A stretch of 64,000 nt of DNA, taken from positions 773,770 through 837,769 of the forward strand of contig NC_133284.1 in the NCBI RefSeq assembly GCF_005239225.2, written 5' to 3'. Numbering within the stretch: position 1 is the stretch's first letter; each line of letters opens with the position of its first letter. Made by a program: the position numbers and the translations under genes. This DNA is from Populus alba. Taxonomy: Eukaryota; Streptophyta; Magnoliopsida; Malpighiales; Salicaceae. Under the pieces are notes generated by a model. That model saw only the letters and a list, made by a program, of their open reading frames with translations. It was not told where the DNA came from and searched no databases. Below are positions 36,129 to 48,005 of the stretch, in pieces.

Positions 36129-39100
36129 ATGGCCGAAGAAGATAATCAATCACTTCATAATGAGAATAATGAGAATAACCGTATGAGAACACTTAGAGAC
36201 CACATGAATCCCACAAGAACAAGTGCACCCTCATGCATAGTTTTCCCTCCAGATGCATCTCATTTTTATTTTAAGCCAGGCATTATTCAACTTTTACCAT
36301 CTTTTCATGGCTTAGACTTAGAAAATCCATACTTGCATTTAAGGGAATTTGAGGAGGTCTGTAATACCTAAATGACTCAAATTGTAGCATGAACACCATT
36401 CGATTAAAGCTTTTTTCCTTTTTCATTAAAAGGATAAAGCTAAAACATGGCTACAAAGTTTGAGACCGGGATCCATTCGTGCTTGGGATGAAATGCAACA
36501 ACAATTTTAAAGAAGTTTTTTCCATCTCACAGAACAAACTCTTTCAAAAGACAAATCATCACTTTCACTCAAAAAACCAGGAGAAACATTTTACCCAATG
36601 TTGGGATAGGTATCGAGATTTGCTTAATACTTGCCCACATCATGGTTTTGAAACATGGAGATTGGGTTTCACATTTTTATGAAGGTTTAACACCTAGAGA
36701 TAGGCAAATGGTTGAATTGATGTGCAATGGAACTTTTGAAGATAAAGACCCTAATGAAGCAATGGAGTACCTAGACTTGCTAGCTGAAAATGCTCAAAAT
36801 TGGGACACCATAGGTACTTATGAGGCACCAAGTAAAACTCAACCTCATACATCTAGTGGAGGTATGCACAACCTTAGGGAAGATCATGACCTCCAAGCCA
36901 AGTTTGCATCTTTAGCTAGAAAAGTCGAAGCACTTGAATTGAAAAAAAGTGGTCAATTAAAATCTGTTCAAGACATTGTGTGTCAAATCTGTGAAACAAA
37001 TGAGCATGCAACCAATGATTGTCCAAACTTTGCCTTCCTTTCAAGGAATGCCTCCATGAACAAGCCCATGCTTTAAACAGTTTCCAAAGGACCCAACCAT
37101 AACCCATACTCACAAACATATAACCCTGGTTGGAGAAATCACCCAAATTTTAGTTGGAAGAGTGATAACAACAATGCACAAACTTCACATTCCACCGTTT
37201 CAAGCACACCATAATTTCCAAAAATTCTCATGGATATGCACCTCCTTATGCTCCACCTCCTAGAAGAAATTTTGAGGAAACATTGCATGCATTCATTGAA
37301 AAGCAGGAGACAATCAACACTCAACTTGCTCAAAGCAATGACCGATTTTAAAGATGCTCTTGCAAAAATTAACATCTGCTCTCAGTTTCCAAGAGAAAGG
37401 TAAGTTTCCTTCTCAACCACAACAAAATCCAAAGGGGCAATACAATGCAAATGCAAAGTAGTTCTGGAAGCCAACACATGGATCAAGTCAAAATCAGTCA
37501 TCACTCTTCGTAGTGGTAAGTTATTGAAAAACCTATTCTTGAACCTTGTGAGAAAGATGATGAGTCTATCTCTGAGGGTAAGGAAGGGGTTGAACCTGAA
37601 CATTGCAAAGAAAAGGCTGATTCCCCGCCAGCACTTCCATTTCCTCATGCCATGATCAAACAAAGGAAAGTTAGTCACAACTCTGAAATCTTTGAAAATT
37701 TTCAAACAGGTAAGGATCAATATACCTTTGTTGGATGCTATTAAACAGGTTCCTTCCTATGCTAAATTTTTGAAAGATCTGTGCACTGTGAAGAGAAATT
37801 GAATGTGAAAAAAGAAAGCATTTTTAGCCGAACAAGTAAGTGCCATTCTTCAGAACAATAATGCTTTGAAATATAAAGACCCTGGTTGTCCTACAATTTC
37901 TTGCTTTATTGGAGAACATAAAATTGAAAGAGCCTTACTTGATCTTGGAGCTTAGTGTGAATTTACTTCCATATTCAGTTTTTCAGAGTCTCAATCTAGG
38001 TGAGTTAAAACCAACCTCTGTAACTCTTTTACTCGCCGATAGATCTGTAAAAGTGCCTAGAGGAATAATTGAAGATGTGTTGGTACAAGTTGATAAAATT
38101 CATTTATCCTGTGGATTTTGTTGTCTTGGACACGCAACCTATTGAAGCATGTAATTCAATTCCTGTTCATTTTTAGGACGTCCATTTCTTGCCACTTCTA
38201 ATGCATTGATTTAATTGTAGGAATGGACTGATGAAGCTATCATTTGGAACATGACATTGGAGATGAATATTTTCAACATTTACAAGCAACCTGGAGATGA
38301 TAATGATTTAACAGGAAGTGGACTTTATTGAAAAATTAGTTCATGATCAATTTCAAAACCACTTCTAGTGATGAAACTGAGATTGATGAATTCTGATGAT
38401 TTGCAAATGGTCTACTTTCAGGAATCAAAGGCATGCAATTGGAAACCACAAATTAAAGAATTGCCACCACGATCAATTGAGCTCATACCTTCAAGTGTTC
38501 AACCACCAAAACCTGAATTGAAGTCGTTACCATTTAATCTCAAATACTCATTTTTGGAGAAAATGAAACTTTTCCGGTAATAATCTCTTCCAAACTTAAT
38601 GCGCATCAAGAAGGTAAGTTATTACAGACTCTGAAAATGCACAAAAATGCATTAGGATGGACCATAGCTGACATAAAAGGAATTAGCCCTTTGATTTGCA
38701 CACACATGATTTATTTGGAGGAAAATGCTAAACCCTCTAGAGAAATGCAACGAAGGCTAATCCTAATATGAAAGAAGTAGTGAAAAATGAAGTCATTAAG
38801 CTTCTAGATAATGGAATCATTTATCCTATTTCTGATAGCAAATGGGTAAGTCCTACCCAAGTTGTACCCAAAAAGTCTGGAGTCACTGTGATAACAAATG
38901 AGAAAAATGAGTTAATTCCAACTAGGACCTGTTACGGGTTGGCGCATGTGCATTGACTATAGGAAACTTAATTCAATGACTAGAAAAGATCATTTCCCTT
39001 TACCTTTCATGGACCAAAATCCTAGAAAGAGTTGCAGGTCATGAATTTTATTGTTTCCTAGATGGTTATTCAGGTTACAATCAAATTGAAATTGCATTGG

Positions 39101-39718
39101 AAGATCAAGAGAAGACTATTTTCACATGTCCATTTGGTACTTTTGCATATCGAAGGATGCCTTTTTGGATTATGTAATGCACCAGCCACGTTTCAAAAGA
39201 TGCATGCTTAGCATATTCAGTTGATATGGTTGAACGTTTTTCTTGAAAATTTTTATGGATGATTTTTCTGTTTTTGGTGATTCATTTGATGATTGTTTGA
39301 CTAACTTAGAAAAGGTTTTGAGCAGGTGTGAAGAGAAGAATCTTGTACTGATGGGAAAAATGTCACTTTATGGTAACAAACGGCATTGTACTTGGTCACA
39401 TTGTTTCATCGAAAGGAATTGAGGTTTGACAAATCTAAAATCGAGTTAATTGCCAACTTACCAACACCAAAAATCTGTTAAAGATGTTAGATCATTCTTA
39501 GGACATGCTGGTTTTTACAGAAGGTTTCATCAAAGATTTTAGTGTAATATCTAAGCCCTTGAGTAACCTTCTAACAAGGATAATATTTTTGAATGGACTG
39601 AACATTGTGAGGAAGCCTTTGTTAAACTTAAAAACTTGCTTACTTCTGCTCCTGTCATTCAACCTCCTGATTGGTCATTACCTTTTGAAAATAATGTGTT
39701 GACGCTAGTGATTATGTC
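36129..39718 (+). pseudogene. Copy C gag, protease and reverse transcriptase
   Basis: The gag start MAEEDNQSLHNENNENNRMR is followed by FKPGIIQLLPSFHGLDLENP, the Athila-type capsid start. The zinc knuckle CQICETNEHATNDC (C-x2-C-x4-H-x4-C) lies in 36960-37030. The protease region ([17 protein letters not shown]) is near 38035. The RT starts around 38760 (SKWVSPTQVVPKKSGVTVI) with FMDD near 39255. Frame changes are frequent and mostly one-base indels, some in homopolymers. Confidence 0.85.
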
Positions 39719-41422
39719 GTGGGTGCTGTCTTGGGACAAAGGAAAGATAAGAAACCTTATGTGATTTACTATGCAAGTAAAACTTTAAATAGTGCTCAAC
39801 TGAATTACACTACCACTGAAAAAGAATTACTTGCAGTAGTATTTGCATGTGACAAGTTCAGATCTTATCTTGTTGGCTCACCTGTTATTGTTTTTAGTGA
39901 TCATGCAGCATTGAAATATCTTCTCTCTAAGAAAGATTTTAAGGCTAGATTGGTGCGGTGGATTTTGTTACTTCAAGAATTTGATATCACAATCAAAGAC
40001 AAGAAAGGCACTGAAAATGTTGTCGCGGATCATTTGTCAAGATTGACAACCGATTCGAGATCTGACATTACACCAATCGATGACTACTTTCCTGATGAAT
40101 CCTTATTTTTTGTCTCTACGATGCCTTGGTTTGCTAATATTGTTAATTTTCTTGTTTCAGGACAATTGCCAGCTCATTGGAGTACCCAAGACAAAAGAAA
40201 GTTCTTGAACGAAGTAAAGAACTTTTATTGGGATGACCCTTATTTATTCAAATATTGTCCTGATCAAATATTTCGAAGATGCATTCCTGACAATGAGGTA
40301 AGTAGTGTCATTAAATTTTGTCATTCTGAGGCATGTGGGGGTCATTTCTCATCAAGAAAGACAACTGCAAAAATCTTACAAAGTGGATTCTATTGGCCCA
40401 CCATGTTCAAAGACTCACATGCATTCTGTAAGATTTGTGAAAATTGTCAAAAGTTGGGATCTATTTCGAAACGTCACATGATGCCTTTAAATCCTATTCT
40501 TGTCATTGAGATCTTTGACTGTTGGGGTATAGATTTCATGGGTCCATTCCCTCCATCATTTGGTTTCTTGTACATATTGGTCGCAGTAGATTATGTTTCA
40601 AAATGGATAGAGGCAATTCCAAGTCGAACCAATGATCACAAAACGGTGATAAAGTTTTTGAAAGAAAACATTTTAAGTCGATTTGGAATCCCTCGAGCCA
40701 TGATAAGTGATGGTGGAACACACTTTTGCAACAAGCCATTTGAGTCTTTAATGAAGAAATATGGAATCACACATAAAGTTGCCACCCCTTATCACCCTCA
40801 GACAAGTGGACAAGTAGAGCTTGCTAATAGGGAGATCAAACAGATCTTGGAGAAAACAGTGAACCCTAATAGGAAAGACTGGTCTTTAAGACTTAATGAT
40901 GCACTTTGGGCTTACCGAACTGCTTATAAAACATCATTAGGTATGTCACCTTATAGACTAGTCTATGGAAAACCTTGTCACTTGCCTGTGGAAATTGAAC
41001 ATAAAGCTTATTGGGCTATTAAAGCTTTCAATTCAAACCTTGATGATGCTAGTCAGCTGCGAAAATTGCAAATAAATGAGCTTGAGGAAATAAGAAATGA
41101 TGCATATGGCAATTCAAAAATTCATAAAGCAAGAATCAAAGACTTTCATGACAAGAAAATATTGAGAAAAACATTCAATGTTGGTGAAAAAGTCTTGCTT
41201 TATAATTCTCGACTCCATTTATTTCCTGGAAAATTAAGATCAAGATGGAGCGGTCCTTTCATTGTGAAACATGTGTATCCATATGGGGCCTGTGATATTG
41301 AGGATCCAAAGAATGGCAATGTTTTCAAGGTAAATGGGCATCGTTTGAAAGTTTTATTTTTGATAATTTTTTCGGTTGAAAATGACTCTATTAAATTGAG
41401 TGATCCTGTATATAAAGATTGA
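39719..41422 (+). CDS. RNase H C-terminal part plus complete integrase, copy C
   Basis: An open frame of 567 residues; its first Met is internal to pol, not a real start. Residues 1-110 are RNase H ([20 protein letters not shown], then [10 protein letters not shown]). The integrase follows: zinc-binding H202, H209, C237, C240; catalytic core D272 (WGIDFMGPF), D331 (ISDGGTHF) and E367 ([12 protein letters not shown]), the D-D35-E spacing; then a C-terminal domain with [19 protein letters not shown]. Integrase inserts the cDNA into the genome in the nucleus. All catalytic residues are intact, so this is the best-preserved integrase in the family here. The stop at 41422 is 205 bases before the next ORF. 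Confidence 0.9.
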   Translation: MGAVLGQRKDKKPYVIYYASKTLNSAQLNYTTTEKELLAVVFACDKFRSYLVGSPVIVFSDHAALKYLLSKKDFKARLVRWILLLQEFDITIKDKKGTENVVADHLSRLTTDSRSDITPIDDYFPDESLFFVSTMPWFANIVNFLVSGQLPAHWSTQDKRKFLNEVKNFYWDDPYLFKYCPDQIFRRCIPDNEVSSVIKFCHSEACGGHFSSRKTTAKILQSGFYWPTMFKDSHAFCKICENCQKLGSISKRHMMPLNPILVIEIFDCWGIDFMGPFPPSFGFLYILVAVDYVSKWIEAIPSRTNDHKTVIKFLKENILSRFGIPRAMISDGGTHFCNKPFESLMKKYGITHKVATPYHPQTSGQVELANREIKQILEKTVNPNRKDWSLRLNDALWAYRTAYKTSLGMSPYRLVYGKPCHLPVEIEHKAYWAIKAFNSNLDDASQLRKLQINELEEIRNDAYGNSKIHKARIKDFHDKKILRKTFNVGEKVLLYNSRLHLFPGKLRSRWSGPFIVKHVYPYGACDIEDPKNGNVFKVNGHRLKVLFLIIFSVENDSIKLSDPVYKD

Positions 41423-41627
41423 TTCTTTTTTCTCACATTGTTTTTGTGTTTTGTTGTATCTATTGTTTTGCTAGTCTCTCTTTCACCCCGGTCAAATGGC
41501 GGATAACGGTACTCCATGACTTAAGTCGGTTCTTTCAGTTTCCCAAATAACTGATATTTGTATATATTTGTACAATTCTTAGCTCTTTCTCCCTTCTTTG
41601 AATCTCTTCTCCAATTCTCTTTTGAAA

Positions 41628-42171
41628 ATGGACACCACTCTTGAAAAGGTATTTTCCCGCTTTGCCTCCAAATGCGATTAATAAAATTTATCATGCTAGG
41701 TGTGAAAGATTACGGTTGTTAATGAATCATGGAATTCCTGAAGATATTCGTTGGCTAATTGAAGCAAAGGTCCGATTATCAGGTGAGTCCTCCAATTCTT
41801 TCATTTCACACATGCCTGGAACAGGTAAAAGCACTTTTGCAAAGAAACGTCGTGCAAAACGACTGAAAGTCTGTCACAGATGTGCCAGATGGACTTGTAA
41901 TGCAACATGTCGTTCTTTAGGAATGGTATCTGTAAACCGTGAAGATAAGATACAATTCATTAAGGATGGCCTGAGTAAGGGGTCTTTAGATAATCTTTTG
42001 TTGACCCTTGAGACGCATCCTAGTGGAGATGTGCATCGTGTAATTCATGATTTATGGCCACAATTCCATAAAGAACATGATCGACTTAGTCTTGGGAATC
42101 TGACTAAAAAAAAGACCCTGTTTGCCAGTTTTTAAGAAAAACTGGATGGGAAGCCTATCCCCGACCCATAG
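41628..42171 (+). pseudogene. Basic cysteine-cluster ORF, copy C
   Basis: Homologue of 18481-19029. The ATG at 41628 is followed by a short deletion/frameshift after LEK. From 41641 the frame is open (YFPALPPNAINKIYHARCER) through the basic run and CHRCARWTCNATC with all four Cys. An extra A near 42110 shifts the last 20 codons. TATA-like TATATATT lies about 70 bases upstream, and TTCTTTCAG at 41535-41543 could serve as a splice acceptor. Confidence 0.8.
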
Positions 42172-42334
42172 AGGGCGTTTAAGCCGTTCTTGGACGTAAA
42201 ACCAAGGGAAGATGTGAGCCACAATCACAACTACCTGTACATACATGCTTTTTCAAAATAAATAATTAATAAAGCGAGAGAGTTTGTGAGACTACAATTG
42301 GCCTACATATAGGTGGTATGATTGCATTTTCACT

Positions 42335-42352
42335 TTTTCATCTATAAATTCT
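42335..42352 (+). promoter_or_regulatory. TATA-like box upstream of LOG copy C
   Basis: TCTATAAATTCTTC about 70 bases before the LOG ATG, in a pyrimidine-rich leader; conserved in copies A and B. Confidence 0.45.
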
Positions 42353-42415
42353 TCTCTTCCTTCCCTTCATTTCTACTCATCCCAATATATCATCAAATAT
42401 AGAAGTGTGTAGAAA

Positions 42416-43074
42416 ATGGCAGGTTCCTCAAGTCATCATATAAGAATATTTGTGTTTTCGGTGGAATCCAGTTCTGGGAAAGAAAAAGAGTTTTTAGAAT
42501 CAGCAAATCATCTTGGGTCGGGTACTAGCTGAGAGAAAGATTCATTTAGTGTATGGGGGAGGCAGCCTTGGGTTAATGGGAAGGTGTGTCAATGGCTGCA
42601 TTTTTAGGAGGCAGTCAAGTTTTGGGGGTTGTCCCCAAAGCTTTAGCAACTGGGGACATAATATGGAAAAACAATTGGAGAGGAACTACAGGTCCCAACA
42701 ATGTCTGACCGACTGAATACCATGTTTAACCATGTTGATGCCTTCATTGCCTTACCAGGTGGTCTGGGCCACATTGGAAGAGATCTTTCATATTTCATCT
42801 TGGGCCCAACTGCACATTCACCATAACCTATAGGTTTTTAAATGTTAATGGTTTTTATGATAGTTGCTGTCTTTCCTTGATCAAGCTGTTGGAACAGAAT
42901 TTTCTAACATCTTCGGCACGACGAATCATAATCTCTGCTGCTTACTGGCTGAACAATTGATTGACCAACTACAATCTTTCATCCCTGTCATTGATCCCTG
43001 CATGAGTCGTCTAGATGGTCAACTAAGGAAAGCCGTAAAAAGCTGTTAGATTAGATTTGAGCCTTCATCTGTGA
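42416..43074 (+). pseudogene. LOG: LOG cytokinin-activating enzyme, copy C
   Basis: The ATG is at 42416 (MAGSSSHHI); the family stop is at 43072-43074. Fragments in shifting frames carry VYGGGSLGLMG, the segment around MSDRLNTMFNHVDAFIALPG, the cofactor-free nucleotide-binding signature (GGLG with an extra base after it) and the C-terminal AEQLIDQLQSFIPVIDPCMS. At least five single-base indels. Nucleotide substitutions relative to copies A and B are few. Confidence 0.85.
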
Positions 43075-44335
43075 AACCTTGTGTCTTTTGGTTTTATTAA
43101 TAGCATATTATGTTTGTTTTGTTACTTCTTATGTTTGTTTAAGTGTGTTTCAGGTTTGTCATTGTTCGCTTGTTTCAGGTGATGTCTTCTATACTCTATC
43201 TTTCTACCTTCGAAACATTGAGGACAATGTCTCGTTTTGGTTGGGGGGAAGAGGTAGTAGTTTTAAAAAAAAATATATATATTCAAACTTGCTAACTGTT
43301 TTTTGCTATTATTAAAACCATTTGACAAAATTGTTATTAGGATGGCAGAGTATGGAATCAATTTTATTGACTCTAGAGACGCATCTTAGTAAAGTTTCAT
43401 TACCAAGGTCTATCATAATACTTCTTGAAATATTCAGGTTTACAAACTCTCACATTGTTATCACTTGATTCTGCTCCTATTACTCATTTAACAAGTATTA
43501 TTAAACCTTCATTTTCACACACACACTTTAACATATGATTGTGGGTTGCACATTGGATTAATTACATTAATTATGTTCTTTTGTTGAAGGTAACAAACTA
43601 AGGGAAAAGGATAGTATATAATTTGCAAAGAAAAAAAAAGAAAAAAAAGAAGAGATAGTATTGATGATAATAAAACGTGGATAAGTTTGGTTTCGTAGCC
43701 TCCCTAACCTAAGCAATTAAGCCCGAAGGGGTGTTTTAACACCTAATACCCTAAAGTCAACTGACTTGGGAGCCTATTGGCCCAAAGCTTGTTACATGGG
43801 TTAAGGAGAAAAGCTTAAGGGAATCAAACATTGCACTATCTACGTATCAGTATCTGCAACCCGAGTTGTTAAGCTCGTAGGGGTGTCTCAACACCTAATG
43901 CCCTAAGACCAACTGGTCTGGGAGTCATTAGCCTAAAACTCGTTTACATGGGTTAAAGATACATTGTGTTTTAAGTTGTATGTGTATATAAATAAAAAGA
44001 AAATAAAAAGAAGAAAAAAAAAAGAGAAAAAAAAAAGAAGAAAAAAAATCCCAACCCAAGGAAGTTCACCTTAAACATTTGAACATATAATATTGTTTTC
44101 TTCCAACAAAAAGCCCCATCATCTATGTTTTCATTGAGCACACAAAAAAGAAGGTTTATTAATATCTTGTTTACGAAAGTATGAAGCAGGAATATAAATT
44201 TAATGAGAGTTTGTTTATCTGGATAGATTAATGGAAGTTGAATGATGAATGCCTTGCTTTGTGGAACTTGCAAATTGTTTCTCTATATTTAACGCTTTAG
44301 ATTACTAGGGACTAGTAATAAGCTGGTTGGGGGTG
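43075..44335 (+). other. 3' spacer of copy C, structured repeats and polypurine tract
   Basis: Structured modules lie at 43706-43802 and 43858-43954. A purine-rich tract follows near 44000-44050. The polypurine tract GGTTGGGGGTG ends at 44335, directly before the LTR. Confidence 0.8.
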
Positions 44336-47300
44336 TGATTAGTACTTAAAAGTGCCATGTTTATCAAGGTTTTATATCATCATTTTGCACTTGAAGTATC
44401 AATAACTCCTTAACCAAATCATGTTTTATAATAACAAGTTTGATATTATAAGTGATTAGTACTTAAAAGTGCATGTTTATCAAGGTTTTATATCATCATT
44501 TTGCACTTGAAGTATCAATAACTCCTTAACTAAAGCATGTTTTATAATAACAAGTTTAATATTATAAGATACCTTAATTTATGGTAAATGCTCATTTTTA
44601 AAATGCCAGGACTATCACATAAATAAAAGGATTGATTGATGAGTTTAAGCATTGAAAGTTAAAGGACAAAGAGATGGCCAAACTTAGAAAAGAGATGTCG
44701 GTGCAGTCCAAACCGGAATATTGCTCGGTAATTGGACTCATATCTGGAGCTCTAGATTTCGGATTTTAGGTCCACTTTATATGGATGGAAAGGTAAGACA
44801 AAGGCCTACAACTTTCATGAGGAGCCAAGATTTGAAAAGGTCGTTTTGAAGTCCAAATGGAAGGAACAACGAAGAAGTCCGAAGCTGTCCTGCAGCCCAA
44901 ACACTATTTAGTGTTCAGCCACATATCTTGAGTTCTAGAAGTCCAAATGACCTCATCTTTTTTTGTTGGAAAGCTGAGACAATTTCCTAGAAACATTCTT
45001 GAGGAATTCTGGGCAAATTATGATGTTAGCAATGACGTCTTGATCAGACAAGAAGATAAGGATTGTTATCTAGTCAAGATGTGGCCACCCACTCATCAAT
45101 TAGTCAACAAATCAATAGTTCAAATTTTGGCCTATAAAAGGAGGCACTTACCATGTATTGAGGCAATCTTGGTTTCCAGATTCAAGATCATGCTCTTGCT
45201 TTCTCTCTTTGTATTGCTTATGTTTTGCTTTCATTAATATCAAGTTTATGCACTTCATTTCCTTTCCTTTACTTAGTTAACTTCTTTCTCATTTATGGTT
45301 TTTTTCATTTATGTTTCTTTCTTTCATTATGTCTAGCTAAGTTAATTATGTCAAGGTGAAAAGGGTAACACTAATTGGTGTAAGAATAAGTATAATATAA
45401 ACTTAACATGGACCTTAACGTTGGATACTAACATGTTTTATATTTGTTATCTTGTTCACTTTTTAATACTTGCTTGTTAAATGGTTAATCTAGATTTATG
45501 TTGTATAACACTTGGTACAACAAATACTTGGTACTTTCATAGCCCATACTGTATGGTATAACCGACACCTGAGCTATGAAAAGAACTTGATTTGTTGTTA
45601 ACATAAGTTATAATCATGAATGCCTGCCAACATTTACAAGTACTAGCTTTATTCGAATAAGATAACTAATGTAATCATGTTAACAATTTATAATTTGATT
45701 GGAACCTCTTTTATGTGTGGTTTCCAATTGAGTAATAAGAGTTTATATTATACTTGTTTGAAGTACCATTAGTGGATCCTCTAACCTTGACATTTATTTT
45801 TATCGTTGTTTAATCCTTACATTAATCTTTTCAACTCAAAGTTCTCATTAATTTCTTCCTTCTCTTCTTTTATATTGTTGTTGTTGTTTGTTGTTATTAT
45901 TATTATTATCTGTTCATAAAACTCAGTATATCGGCTGGAAACCTGTGACCCGATCTTTTAGATCATTCTCAGGTATAACAACGCCACGTACTGAGTATTA
46001 TTATTATTATTACTATTACTAGTACTACTATTGTTATTATTATTGTTATTGTTGTTATTGTTGTGCTGTTATTTATAATTTATACAATTAACTTCTCTGT
46101 GGTTCGACCCCGGTCTTGCCGGGTTATTTATTACTTCGACACTCCTGCACTTGGGAAAGGACATCAAGCTTTTGGTCGTGTCAATAAGATACCTTAATTT
46201 ATGGTAAATACTCATTTTAAATGCAGGACTATCACATAAATAAAAGGATTGATTGATGAGTTTAAGCATTGAAAGTTAAAGGACAAAGAGATGGCCAAAC
46301 TTAGAAAAGAGATGTCGGTGCAGTCCAAACCGGAATATTGCTCGGTAATTGGATCATATCTGGAGCTCTAGATTTCGGATTTAGGTCCACTTTATATGGA
46401 TGGAAAGGTAAGACAAAGGCCTACAACTTTCATGAGGAGCCCAAGATTTGAAAAGGTCGTTTTGAAGTCCAAATGGAAGGAACAACGAAGAAGTCCGAAG
46501 CTGTCCTGCAGCCCAAACACTATTTAGTGTTCAGCCCATATCTTGAGTTCTAGAAGTCCAAATGACCTCATCTTTTTTTTGTTGGAAAGCTGAGACAATT
46601 TCCTAGAACATTCTTGAGGATTCTGGGCAAATTATGATGTTAGCAATGACGTCTTGATCAGACAAGAAGATAAGGATTGTTATCTAGTCAAGATGTGGCC
46701 ACCCACTCATCAATTAGTCAACAAATCAATAGTTCCAAATTTTGGCCTATAAAAGGAGGCACTTACCATGTATTGAGGCATCTTGGTTTCCAGATCAAGA
46801 TCATGCTCTTGCTTTCTCTCTTTGTATTGCTTATGTTTTGCTTTCATTAATATCAAGTTTATGCACTTCATTTCCTTTCCTTTACTTAGTTAACTTCTTT
46901 CTCATTTATGTTTTTTTCATTTATGTTTCTTTCTTTCATTATGTCTAGCTAAGTTAATTATGTCAAGGTGAAAAGGGTACACTAATGGTGTAAGAATAAG
47001 TATAATATAAACTTTAACATGGACCTTAACGTTGGAGTACTAACATGTTTTATATTTGTTATATCTTGTTCACTTTTAATACTTTGCTTGTTAAATGGTT
47101 AATCTAGATTTATGTTGTATAACACTTGGTACAAACAAATACTTGGTACTTTCATAGCCCATACTGTATGGTATAACCGACACCTGAGCTATGAAAGAAC
47201 TTGATTTGTTGTTAACATAAGTTATAATCATGAATGCCTGCCAACATTTACAAGTACTAGCTTTATTCGAATAAGATAACTAATGTAATCATGTTAACAA

Positions 47301-47798
47301 TTTATAATTTGATTGGAACCTCTTTTATGTGTGGTTTCCAATTGAGTAATAAGAGTTTATATTATACTTGTTTGAAGTACCATTAGTGGATCCTCTAACC
47401 TTGACATTTATTTTTATCGTTGTTTAATCCTTACATTAATCTTTCAACTCAAAGTTCTCATTAATTTCTTCCTTCTCTTCTTTATTATTGTTGTTGTTGT
47501 TGTTGTTATTATTATTATTATCTGTTCATAAACTCAGTATATCGGCTGGAAACCTGTGACCCGATCTTTTAGATCATTCTCAGGTATAACAACGCCACGT
47601 ACTGAGTATTATTATTATTATTACTATTACTAGTACTACTATTGTTATTATTATTGTTATTGTTGTTATTGTTTGTGCTGTTATTTTATAATTTATACAA
47701 TTAACTTCTCTGTGTGGTTCGACCCCGGTCTTGCCGGGTTATTTATTACTTCGACACTCCTGCACTTGGGAAAGGACATCAAGCTTTTGATCGTGTCA
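44336..47798 (+). repeat. 3' LTR of copy C, split by a second LTR
   Basis: LTR parts 44336-44452 and 46184-47798 join into one LTR. The gap is a complete LTR of the same family. Confidence 0.9.
44453..46183 (+). mobile_element. Solo LTR nested in the 3' LTR of copy C
   Basis: Complete LTR of 1731 bases, same orientation, with 5-bp duplication ATAAG (44448-44452 and 46184-46188). Removal restores the GATATTATAAGATACC sequence seen in other copies. Confidence 0.93.
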
Positions 47799-48005
47799 AG
47801 TTTTTACCATTTACCATTTTACCATTTACCGTTTCAAGCACACCATAATTTCCAGAACTGGTGATTAGTACTTAAAAGTGCATGTTTATCAAGGTTTTAT
47901 ATCATCATTTTGCACTTGAAGTATCAATAACTCCTTAACCAAATCATGTTTTATAATAACAAGTTTGATATTATAAGATACCTTAATTTATGGTAAATGC
48001 TCATT
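47799..48005. mobile_element. Scraps: gag fragment and LTR start
   Basis: 47799-47861 resembles gag at 37190-37220 (TTTCAAGCACACCATAATTT). 47862-48005 is the first 144 bases of another LTR of the LOG-bearing family, joined directly to TAT-like LTR sequence. Confidence 0.7.

Larger units (their letters stand above)
35898..47798 (+). mobile_element. LOG-bearing Athila-like element, copy C
   Basis: A 28-base LTR scrap and a leader (35926-36128) lead into gag, protease, RT, RNase H, integrase, cysteine-cluster ORF, LOG, structured spacer, polypurine tract and 3' LTR (44336-47798, itself interrupted). The 5' LTR and primer site are missing. It is the only copy with the complete gene order. Confidence 0.88.
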
